5,759 nt of DNA. It comes from Chitinophagia bacterium. GTDB lineage: Bacteria; Bacteroidota; Bacteroidia; Chitinophagales; Chitinophagaceae. The notes below the pieces were generated by a model. The model saw only the letters and a list, made by a program, of their open reading frames with translations, was not told the DNA's origin and made no database searches. Location: contig RGVM01000195.1 in NCBI GenBank assembly GCA_010027295.1, positions 1 to 5,759 of the forward strand. The letters run 5' to 3'. Of the stretch, positions 1-5,759 are shown one piece after another; the first letter of the stretch is position 1; the number at the start of each line of letters is the position of its first letter. The position numbers and the translations under genes are program-made.

Positions 1-158
1 GAGAAATCCTCGATGAGGAACCCCTTGCCGTCTTTCAGGCCGGAGAGTTTCTTCTCCACATCGGGGATGGAAAGCTGCGCCCTTGCGGTTTCGGACCGCA
101 GGCAGAGTCCGGAGACAACCGTCAGCAGAATCGTCGTGTATGCTTGCCGGAAGCGCAA
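1..158 (-). CDS. Probable secreted protein, N-terminal fragment (3' end outside window)
   Basis: A previously easy-to-miss reading frame of 52 codons that runs off the left edge. It starts with TTG at 158, one base after the DUF4407 stop (TGA at 162-160); there is no ATG anywhere in this frame, and the only other downstream start candidate (GTG at codon 34) would delete the leader. The translation begins MRFRQAYTTILLTVVSGLCL, a basic n-region and hydrophobic core, followed by RSETARA then QLSIPDVEKKLSG. This is a standard signal peptide with a likely cleavage after ARA (residue 27). Cys19 is not in a proper lipobox (Leu precedes it), so signal peptidase I rather than a lipoprotein is favoured. 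The mature start (IPDVEKKLSGLKDGKGFLIE) is hydrophilic and not recognised. Evidence is the leader architecture, the tight operon position and the absence of stops. The function is unknown. Confidence 0.68.
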   Translation of the reverse strand, partial: MRFRQAYTTILLTVVSGLCLRSETARAQLSIPDVEKKLSGLKDGKGFLIEDF

Positions 159-162
159 ATCA
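156..162 (-). promoter_or_regulatory. TGA-A/T-TTG stop/start junction
   Basis: The minus-strand sequence TGATTTG joins the DUF4407 stop (162-160) to the TTG start (158-156) of the putative secreted protein with one base between. The nearest purine-rich Shine-Dalgarno-like run (GAGGAGG, 196-190) is about 31 bases upstream, too far for normal initiation at this TTG, so coupling to the upstream gene is inferred. Confidence 0.5.
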
Positions 163-1260
163 GTTGTTTTTGAGTCGAGTGCGGAGTTTCCTCCTCAGTT
201 CGGCGTACTTCAGGCGGGTATCGGAGACGGAGTCGGACATGGGGGTTTCCATCGGATATGGGGGCATCCTCCGCTGCCGTTCACGCCTCATCTGCATGTC
301 GAGGTTCTGTTCGTACACCGACCGCATGTATTGATGCCTGTACTCGTTCTCGGACATCCTGAGGAGGTTGTCGTAAGGACCTTCAGAACCGAGGAGCTTG
401 GCAAGTACGGGTGAGAATTCGACCAGGAGGAGCAACAGCGATATCGCATAGGAGGCCATCGTCCCCAGGCTGTTGAGGGCGTTGAGGCGGGCGAGGAATC
501 CGGAGGAGAACTCCTCCCTTGCCCTCTTCATGGCCTGGTCGTACCGCCTCGCCTCCTCCGACTTCTCCCTGGCCAGCAGGGCGGACTCGGCTTCGAACCG
601 CTCCCTTTCGGCCAAGTATTCGCGCTCGCTGGCCTCGTAGCGGAGCTGTTTGGTCCGGCATTCGGTGCCTCGGCCGCGGATCCCCGTGCCACAGGTGCCG
701 TCGCATTCGCAGGTGTATTCCTCAAAAAAACGGTCCCGCCTCACCCCTGCCTCGTCGAGGAGTGTGCGGGCGCCGGCTTCCCGTGCCGTGAGAGCCGTCA
801 TACGGTCGGCATGCGCACGCTCCACGCCCGACAGACGCTCCGTCAACCGGTCGCCGAGCACCTGGCGAATCTCGGTACGGAAGACCTCCATCTCGAGGGG
901 TTTGGCCACAACGAGGGCGATGCCCACCGCCAGTATCAGCCGGGGCATGGCCTGCCTTACCTCAAGCAAGGGGTTCGCATGCTTTCGGAAACTCGAGACG
1001 ATATACCTGTCAAGGTTGAAGATAAGGACTGCCCAGAGCAGTGAGAAGGGAACGCTCACCCACCATGTGCCGAAGACGGACTGCAGGGCGATGGCGGACG
1101 ATACCATGGCCAGCACGGAGGTCAGCAGCACTGTCATACCGATACCCGTATGCTTAATCCATTCCGAGGAAGGGCATTGGCGGAGCAGGTCGAGGCTGCT
1201 GCCAGAGCAGAAGACGAGGAACCGGGTGACAGGACCTTCCCTTTTCATGGGTTGACTCAT
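160..1260 (-). CDS. DUF4407 domain-containing membrane protein
   Basis: Membrane protein of 366 residues from the ATG at 1260. DUF4407 hallmarks are FLVFCSG near the start, WIKHTGIGMTVLLTSVLAM, the LLWAVLIFNLDRYIVSSFRK block and MPRLILAVGIALVVAKPLEMEVF. Four membrane helices are predicted: about 40-62, 66-83, 107-121 and 267-286. Between helices 3 and 4 lies a charged coiled coil (about 130-255) interrupted by the cysteine pattern C-x-C-x3-C-x10-C (C184, C186, C190, C201). Basic residues in the N-terminus, the helix 2-3 loop and the tail fit an inside/inside topology, with the coiled coil outside the cytoplasm. The start at 1260 gives an ATGA overlap with the upstream stop and puts the conserved FCSG block close to the N-terminus. 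An ATG at 1293 would add 11 residues and has a GGGAGG about 12 bases before it. DUF4407 has no established biochemical function; occurrence beside eCIS genes suggests envelope anchoring or sensing. Confidence 0.9.
   Translation of the reverse strand: MSQPMKREGPVTRFLVFCSGSSLDLLRQCPSSEWIKHTGIGMTVLLTSVLAMVSSAIALQSVFGTWWVSVPFSLLWAVLIFNLDRYIVSSFRKHANPLLEVRQAMPRLILAVGIALVVAKPLEMEVFRTEIRQVLGDRLTERLSGVERAHADRMTALTAREAGARTLLDEAGVRRDRFFEEYTCECDGTCGTGIRGRGTECRTKQLRYEASEREYLAERERFEAESALLAREKSEEARRYDQAMKRAREEFSSGFLARLNALNSLGTMASYAISLLLLLVEFSPVLAKLLGSEGPYDNLLRMSENEYRHQYMRSVYEQNLDMQMRRERQRRMPPYPMETPMSDSVSDTRLKYAELRRKLRTRLKNN
1257..1260 (-). promoter_or_regulatory. ATGA stop/start overlap (translational coupling)
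   Basis: On the minus strand the ATG of the DUF4407 gene (1260-1258) overlaps the TGA of the preceding PLD/Ig-like gene (1259-1257). There is no Shine-Dalgarno sequence just ahead, so reinitiation by the terminating ribosome is the likely way the membrane protein is translated. This would tie its dosage to the upstream protein. Confidence 0.7.
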
Positions 1261-2324
1261 TTGCGGAGGATGGCCCTGATGCGGCCTGCCCATCCCGTGA
1301 TCCAGCCTCCCTCGGCCTGTCTCCCTGCTACCCTACCGGGCACCGGGAGGTAGGAGGGTTCGTCCAGCACCATGACGGAGGCCTGGATGGAGGACTCTCC
1401 GAGGGCGGTTCTCAAAGTAAACACAAATATCTCGTCTTCAGAAACTTCGAGTACATGATTCCCGGACGAGAGGAGCTGCCCGAGCCTGGCTTCGTGAAGG
1501 GTCGATGGCACCGGGGCCCTCCAGGACAATCGGATGAGGTCGCCCTTCAGTACGGCGTAAGCGGGCGGTGTCGAAGAGGCAGGCTCGAGAGGGATGTACA
1601 TCCCCGAAGCGCGGTCAAGAACGCTCAGGGTGATTTCGAGTTCCGAAGGCTCGGCAATCCGCACGAGGTGGGATCGCATGAGCATTCCCCGGCGGTTCCC
1701 TGCCTTGATCCGGAAGAGGGTGTCCTCGAAGATGCTCATGGAGATACTGCCGGCCGCTTCCACCGCGCCGATGCCGGGCTCCATGTCGATGAAGTCGGCA
1801 TTCTCGACCTCCCAGTGGATGTCGACCGCCTCCCCAGTGGAGACGGCTGCGGAGGAGCTCCACAGCCGGATGCGTATGTCATCCACAGCCGGGTCTTCCC
1901 GGCGACCGGAGGCCATGAGCGCCTGGAAGTGCCTCGACCTGTCGACCAGGATGGCCCGGTGGTCGTCAGGGTTCGCATACTCGGTATTGCTGAGCAGGTG
2001 CCTGCGGTCGATGACGAGGATGCATTCCCGAACCTCCCGGTAGTTGTGGATGGCTTGCACAGTCACATGGGCGCCGGCGAGGACGAGCCTTTTCTTGGCA
2101 TTCACGTAACGGAGGCTCCTGTCAGCCGTATGCTCGAGGAGGCAGACTTCCAGGTATACGCCCCTGTTGGTCAGCCGGAATATATCTTCCTCAACCTTCG
2201 CGAAGTCGGAGGCCCGCAGCAGGATCTGCACCTGCGCCTGCGCCCTGCGGAGATGCGACACCGCCTCTTCCGCCCAGTCGTCGGGCCAGTACAGGTATTG
2301 GAACATGTCGGGGGGGCCGGGCAT
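1257..2324 (-). CDS. Unnamed eCIS-cluster protein: degenerate PLD-like domain plus Ig-like domains
   Basis: I do not recognise a named family; 355 residues, no signal peptide or membrane segment, so probably cytosolic. Residues 15-135 resemble one phospholipase-D-like half: RRAQAQVQILLRASD (strand), NRGVYLEVCLLEH (RGV strand), LAGAHVTVQAI, then RECILVID (99-106) where an active HxKx4D motif would lie. Only the Asp is kept (His to Arg99, Lys to Cys101), so catalysis is unlikely. Residues 149-223 look like an Ig-like beta domain (VDIHWEVENADFIDMEPGIG, then an FRIKAGNRRG strand-turn), and 228-320 like a second one (LIRLSWRAP, IFVFTLRTALGESS). The C-terminus has a basic, Trp-rich tail (GWITGWAGRIRAILRK). 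It starts 14 bases after the AAA+ stop; Met7 at 2306 is an alternative start, since neither has a clear ribosome site. Its stop overlaps the next start. A binding or adaptor role is a guess from the folds and context. Confidence 0.85.
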   Translation of the reverse strand: MPGPPDMFQYLYWPDDWAEEAVSHLRRAQAQVQILLRASDFAKVEEDIFRLTNRGVYLEVCLLEHTADRSLRYVNAKKRLVLAGAHVTVQAIHNYREVRECILVIDRRHLLSNTEYANPDDHRAILVDRSRHFQALMASGRREDPAVDDIRIRLWSSSAAVSTGEAVDIHWEVENADFIDMEPGIGAVEAAGSISMSIFEDTLFRIKAGNRRGMLMRSHLVRIAEPSELEITLSVLDRASGMYIPLEPASSTPPAYAVLKGDLIRLSWRAPVPSTLHEARLGQLLSSGNHVLEVSEDEIFVFTLRTALGESSIQASVMVLDEPSYLPVPGRVAGRQAEGGWITGWAGRIRAILRK

Positions 2325-2338
2325 TGCGTGGGAATGTG

Positions 2339-3682
2339 TTAGATGCGCGATGTCTTACCCTCCTTGCCGAGCTCGCGTATCACGCCGTGTACAAGGTCGC
2401 CCGTCTGGATGCAGGTGGCATCCCTCGACCGGGCGTTCAGCCATGCGAACTGTACGGCGTTATGGATGGAGCCGCCCGACACCTCATGGTCGCGGGCGAT
2501 GGAGGCCAGGTCCACGTCCGCATCCACGCCGAAACCCTTAAGGAGGTTGCGCCATATCCGTTCGCGCTCCTGGGCCTCGGGGACGCCGAAGCCCACGATG
2601 CTCTGGAACCTGCGTATGAAGGCCCTGTCGATGTTGGGCTTCAGGTTGGTGGCGAGGATGACGAGCCCGTCGAAGTTCTCGATGCGCTGGAGCAGGAAAG
2701 ACGTCTCCTGGTTGGCATACTTGTCCTTGGCGTCGGACACGTCGGTGCGTTTGGAGAAGAGCGACTCCGCCTCGTCGAAGAAGAGCACCCAGTCCTTGTT
2801 CTCGGCCATATCGAACACGCCGGCCAAGTTCTTCTCGGTCTCCCCGATATACTTGGACACAAGCTGTGAGAGGTCGATGCGATAGACGGGGCGATCGGTG
2901 ACGTTCCCGATGACAGCTACGGTGAGTGTCTTGCCGGTGCCCGGCGGGCCGTGGAAAAGGGCCCGGTAGCCCTTTCGGAACCTTCGACTGAGGAGCTCGT
3001 CCGTCCGTAGCTCCGACTGGAAGCGGACCCAGTGGAGGATGTGCGAAACCTCCTCCATCACCTTGGGGTTGAGGACGAGGTCTTCGAGCCGCTGGTGCGT
3101 ACGCAGACGCTGGGCGGGGAAACCTGTGCTGTAGCGGGGTTCGAAGGGCCTGCCCGTGGTGAGGAGGGAGAGGTATTCGTCGGAGACGGTCAGCCGGCCC
3201 GACCAGAAAGTGTCATGGCCAGACGTATGGGAGAGCCTGAGGATGTTGCGACGGTGAAAGAAATGGTCCTCCGAGAACATGTCGAGCAGGGTCATGCGTC
3301 GGTAGAGGTCCTTGCCCGCAACAACGAAGCTAACGGTCTCGGCCGTGGGGATGAACCCTCGGTGCTGCTGCGGGTCCGCGCCGCCGAACTCGGAAAAGGT
3401 GCGCGAGATGGACTTGTTCTGGATGAAGAACCTGTCGAAGAGCTGTGGCCGGAGGTGTGGCACGAGCGCCATGCTGAGGGCGATGCGCTCCTCCACCGCC
3501 AGTCCCAGTTCCTCCACGAGCCTGCCGTAGGCGCCCTGCCCGTTGTGCTCCGGTGCCAGCAGGCTCGAGGGGTCGAAGGGCCTGTCCTCGAAATACGACT
3601 GCATACGGCTGTCGAGCAGCATCGACAGCCAGTCCAGTTCGTGTTCGAGGCAGCGTATGTTGTCCCTGGCAGGGTCGGCCAT
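2339..3682 (-). CDS. AAA+ ATPase of contractile injection system (Afp15-like)
   Basis: Cytoplasmic AAA+ ATPase of 447 residues, the usual partner of the CIS tape measure and thought to act late in eCIS assembly. Residues 1-200 form an all-helical family-specific N-terminal region. The linker LHWVRFQSELRTDELLSRRF leads into the ATPase core: Walker A GPPGTGKT (245-252), VYRIDLSQLVSKYIGETEKN (266-285), Walker B VLFFDEAE (299-306), KYANQETSFLLQRIENFDG (321-339), sensor 1 ATN (344-346) and candidate arginine fingers R357/R358 in AFIRRFQ. The lid carries SGGSIHNAV (402-410), where the usual basic sensor-2 position after GGxI is His407. All catalytic residues seem present, so an active ATPase is expected. 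The start at 3682 is the first in-frame ATG after the tape-measure stop; an ATG overlapping that stop (3693) is out of frame. No strong Shine-Dalgarno sequence is visible, so coupling to the upstream gene is likely. Confidence 0.95.
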   Translation of the reverse strand: MADPARDNIRCLEHELDWLSMLLDSRMQSYFEDRPFDPSSLLAPEHNGQGAYGRLVEELGLAVEERIALSMALVPHLRPQLFDRFFIQNKSISRTFSEFGGADPQQHRGFIPTAETVSFVVAGKDLYRRMTLLDMFSEDHFFHRRNILRLSHTSGHDTFWSGRLTVSDEYLSLLTTGRPFEPRYSTGFPAQRLRTHQRLEDLVLNPKVMEEVSHILHWVRFQSELRTDELLSRRFRKGYRALFHGPPGTGKTLTVAVIGNVTDRPVYRIDLSQLVSKYIGETEKNLAGVFDMAENKDWVLFFDEAESLFSKRTDVSDAKDKYANQETSFLLQRIENFDGLVILATNLKPNIDRAFIRRFQSIVGFGVPEAQERERIWRNLLKGFGVDADVDLASIARDHEVSGGSIHNAVQFAWLNARSRDATCIQTGDLVHGVIRELGKEGKTSRI

Positions 3683-3689
3683 CGGTCGG

Positions 3690-5759
3690 TCATTTCCACT
3701 GAACCACCAGTCGGTCGGGCATCCAAGATAGCTGAATCATGGTAATGTTCCAAGGTAGCGTGTCCAGCAGCATGTCGTAGGGTTTGCGCTGCACGACGAG
3801 CTCCCAGCGTCCGTCGACTCGGTACAGGATGGCCTCCCTCCTGAGGAAGGTCTCGCGGAAGGTCTCCGGCTTGGTCGTCTTGAGCTTCTCCCAGTTGCGG
3901 ATGGCGCCCTGGAGCATCTTCATGCTCAGGTCGGCCTCCTCCGGAGTGACGTCGAGTTCGGCCGGCACTTCGAAGTCGAGAGGTGCGCCGCAAAGGACCT
4001 TATTGAGGGCAAGCTGGTGCTCCTCCATGTCTGTGCGGCCGGTGACGATGTACTCGGTGAGACGGATGGCGCGCGAGAGTTCGCGGTCGCCAAGGAAGTT
4101 CTTGCCGTCGGTGAGTTGCAGCCGCGAGAAAAGTCGGCCGAGGTAGGGCCAGAGCAGCACCAGTCCCCCGTTCCTGACGGGGATGCCCTCGGCGGGGTCG
4201 GGCGCCGGCTCCGGGTCGTTCATGGCGGGCCCATCCTCCTTCTCGCGGGGTTTCCTGAGTTTGCGGTCCTCGTCCGGCGGGGCATCCAGCCAGTCGGGCA
4301 ACAACGCCCGCAGTTCGGTCCAGAGCTCGCGCTCCGATGCCGTCAGCACCCCGGGGGCGGGCCGCCTGATGCGGTCGAGCTGGCGCGCGTCGAGCATGGC
4401 GGTCGCCTCCTCCATGAACAGCCGGAGGATGCGCATGGGCGCATCGGGCCGGGAGCGGGTCCGGGACCACCATTGCAGCACACGCTCGATGCGGTCCCTG
4501 TCCGTGCGGGCCCCGACGGCCCTCCACACGTCGACCCCGAAACGCTGGCGCATCATCCGGACGAGCTCCGAAAGTGCGCGGTCCAGCGATGGATGGATGT
4601 ACGCATACACCTCGCGCTCCTCCATGCCCGCCAGGAGACGCCGCACCCTCCTGCGGGCGGCCTCTTCCCTGAGCCTGGTGAACAACATCCCGCGATAGAC
4701 ACCATCGCCGGAGCGGATGCGTTCCTGCAGCCGTTCCGCCAGCTGCTCCACCGTGTCGACCCCATAGGATGCCCTGACCATGCCCGTCCGCAGGAAGAAC
4801 CAGACGGCGTCGTCGAGGCGCCCTCCCGGCTGGGTGGTCCGGCGCCTCGCCTCCCTGACAGACCGGCGCAGGAAACGGGAACGGGTGGCACGTACGGTCT
4901 CCGCGGGCATGGTCTGCCCAACCCTTTCCACCAGGCCCTCGAAGCCGGGGATGCGCAAGGCCTCCTCCAGGAAAGCGTCCACCCCGGCATTCCCGAGGGC
5001 AGGGCGTGCACCCACCCGCGTCCGGAAGAGTCGTAGGAAACGAACGAGGGTGGCAAGTCGCACCCTCGTCCTCGCGGCCTCTTCCGCGAAGGATTGCAGA
5101 AAGTCGCGCAGGGCCGGGTCCGACGCCTGGCGCAGGAGTACGCTGAAGATATGTTGCGTGACGACGGCGGTGGGGAAGAACTCGAGGACGGACTCCTCAT
5201 GTGAAACGTGCAGCCTACGGAAAGACAGGAAGCGGGCGACGCCCATCGAGGCGACACGTCTGACGAGCGCCGTGTATTCCGGAGAGGTCTTCGCCACCCG
5301 CCCGAGACCGGGCACACGGCCCGTCTCCAGGAAGAAGGCGATGGCCTCGGCGTCTTCCGCGGCCTCGATACCGGAGCGGCTTCCGTCCGCCGGGCTTACG
5401 GCGTCCGTGATCCCCCCGGGCTCCATGGAGAGGGCCCATGCCTCCGACACATCCTCAGCACCGACCAAGCCATCCTGCCCCGCCGGGATGTCCATGAGTC
5501 GCGACCAGACAGCGGGGGGCATCCCCGCAGGTCCCGTCACTCCTGTACCCACAGTCAACCTTCCTTCCCGGAGCGCACGGGGCAGGCCGCTTGCCGCCAG
5601 GATGGCGGCATGGATGGCTGCGACGCTTCGATACCTCCAAAGCCTTCCGGAGAAAAGGATGCCCAGCACCTCGAGCCTGGCCTTGCGGGTATCCGGCATC
5701 CACCCTGTGACCCGGAAGGTATCGGTCCAGGCATCCACGATGCCGGGCAGGTCTGATGA
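3690..5759 (-). CDS. Contractile injection system tape-measure protein (Afp14-like, CIS_TMP family), 5' end outside window
   Basis: Sets the length of the tube and sheath of an eCIS particle (established for the Afp14 family). The C-terminal domain, about residues 515-682 counted from the GTG at 5738, carries the family's hallmark blocks: NGGLVLLWPYLGRLF (523-537), the E-x3-L-x-L-x-K-x-LCG block ending at LCG (582-584), FLRREAILY (631-639), MLLDTLPWNITMIQLSWMP (656-674) and a terminal VVQWK. The upstream ~500 residues are Arg/Glu-rich and helical, with two FFLxTG motifs (135-140, 315-320) that mark internal repeat modules. An acidic, Pro-rich linker (about 487-520) precedes the C-terminal domain. 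The frame stays open through the seven codons between 5738 and the window edge, so the GTG at 5738 is probably internal and the true start lies outside; family members are often longer. The stop lies 7 bases before the AAA+ gene. Family assignment is firm; the start is unknown. Confidence 0.93.
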   Translation of the reverse strand, partial: SSDLPGIVDAWTDTFRVTGWMPDTRKARLEVLGILFSGRLWRYRSVAAIHAAILAASGLPRALREGRLTVGTGVTGPAGMPPAVWSRLMDIPAGQDGLVGAEDVSEAWALSMEPGGITDAVSPADGSRSGIEAAEDAEAIAFFLETGRVPGLGRVAKTSPEYTALVRRVASMGVARFLSFRRLHVSHEESVLEFFPTAVVTQHIFSVLLRQASDPALRDFLQSFAEEAARTRVRLATLVRFLRLFRTRVGARPALGNAGVDAFLEEALRIPGFEGLVERVGQTMPAETVRATRSRFLRRSVREARRRTTQPGGRLDDAVWFFLRTGMVRASYGVDTVEQLAERLQERIRSGDGVYRGMLFTRLREEAARRRVRRLLAGMEEREVYAYIHPSLDRALSELVRMMRQRFGVDVWRAVGARTDRDRIERVLQWWSRTRSRPDAPMRILRLFMEEATAMLDARQLDRIRRPAPGVLTASERELWTELRALLPDWLDAPPDEDRKLRKPREKEDGPAMNDPEPAPDPAEGIPVRNGGLVLLWPYLGRLFSRLQLTDGKNFLGDRELSRAIRLTEYIVTGRTDMEEHQLALNKVLCGAPLDFEVPAELDVTPEEADLSMKMLQGAIRNWEKLKTTKPETFRETFLRREAILYRVDGRWELVVQRKPYDMLLDTLPWNITMIQLSWMPDRLVVQWK

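Noticed and set aside
95..104. Lipobox for the edge protein (Cys19)
   Set aside because: The residues before it are S-G-L; a lipobox needs Gly, Ala or Ser directly before Cys, so a type I signal peptide is more likely.
1261..1293. ATG at 1293 as the DUF4407 start
   Set aside because: It is possible (GGGAGG at 1311-1306) but the spacing of 12 bases is long, the extra 11 residues are encoded inside the upstream gene, and the ATGA overlap at 1260 fits the family's N-terminus better.
1455..2342. Plus-strand open frame of 295 codons opposite the PLD/Ig-like gene
   Set aside because: No recognisable domain and low-complexity Gly/Val/Asp/His composition; the minus-strand frame has the coherent domain pattern and operon spacing.
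3032..3745. Plus-strand open frame of 237 codons opposite the AAA+ gene
   Set aside because: It lies across the N-terminal half of a firmly identified ATPase and across the tape-measure/ATPase junction; no motif supports it.
3292..3993. Minus-strand frame containing an ATG (3693-3691) that overlaps the tape-measure stop in an ATGA junction
   Set aside because: It is out of frame with the ATPase and translates to Ser/Arg/Thr-rich shadow sequence; the in-frame ATG at 3682 encodes the conserved protein.
4017..5036. Long plus-strand open frame (339 codons) opposite the tape measure
   Set aside because: Antisense to a well-conserved gene; composition is His/Gly/Pro/Arg-rich with no recognisable motif, as expected from GC-rich third positions in the true frame.

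Overview
The window is a compact, single-strand stretch of an extracellular contractile injection system (eCIS; phage-tail-like Afp/PVC/MAC family) gene cluster. It holds five genes, all on the minus strand, reading from high to low coordinates. No gap between genes exceeds 14 bases. DNA is GC-rich (roughly 60% or a little more by eye). The non-coding gaps show no promoter, terminator, RNA gene, insertion sequence, CRISPR array or DNA-level repeat. The host cannot be named from sequence. The gene set (Afp14-type tape measure, Afp15-type AAA+ ATPase, DUF4407 membrane protein) together with weak Shine-Dalgarno signals best suits a GC-rich member of the Bacteroidota or a relative; this is inference.

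Layout in transcription order: (1) 5759-3690, the CIS tape-measure protein, whose 5' end lies beyond the window and whose highly conserved C-terminal domain is intact. (2) 3682-2339, an AAA+ ATPase with textbook Walker A and B motifs. (3) 2324-1257, an unnamed protein that appears to fuse a degenerate phospholipase-D-like fold, lacking the catalytic His and Lys, to two Ig-like beta domains. (4) 1260-160, a DUF4407 four-helix membrane protein with a long coiled coil and an unusual four-cysteine loop; its start overlaps the stop of gene 3 in an ATGA junction. (5) 158-1, the first 52 codons of a probable secreted protein with a signal peptide and a TTG start, running off the left edge.

Working model: genes 1 and 2 are core eCIS components. 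The tape measure sets tube and sheath length. The Afp15-type ATPase acts in the cytoplasm and is thought to help terminate or finish assembly of the particle. Genes 3-5 are accessory and appear translationally linked to the core. Together they suggest a cytosolic binding protein, an inner-membrane anchor or sensor with an extracytoplasmic stalk, and an exported partner, which might connect particle assembly or release to the cell envelope. That connection is a hypothesis from gene order and predicted topology, not something the sequence proves.
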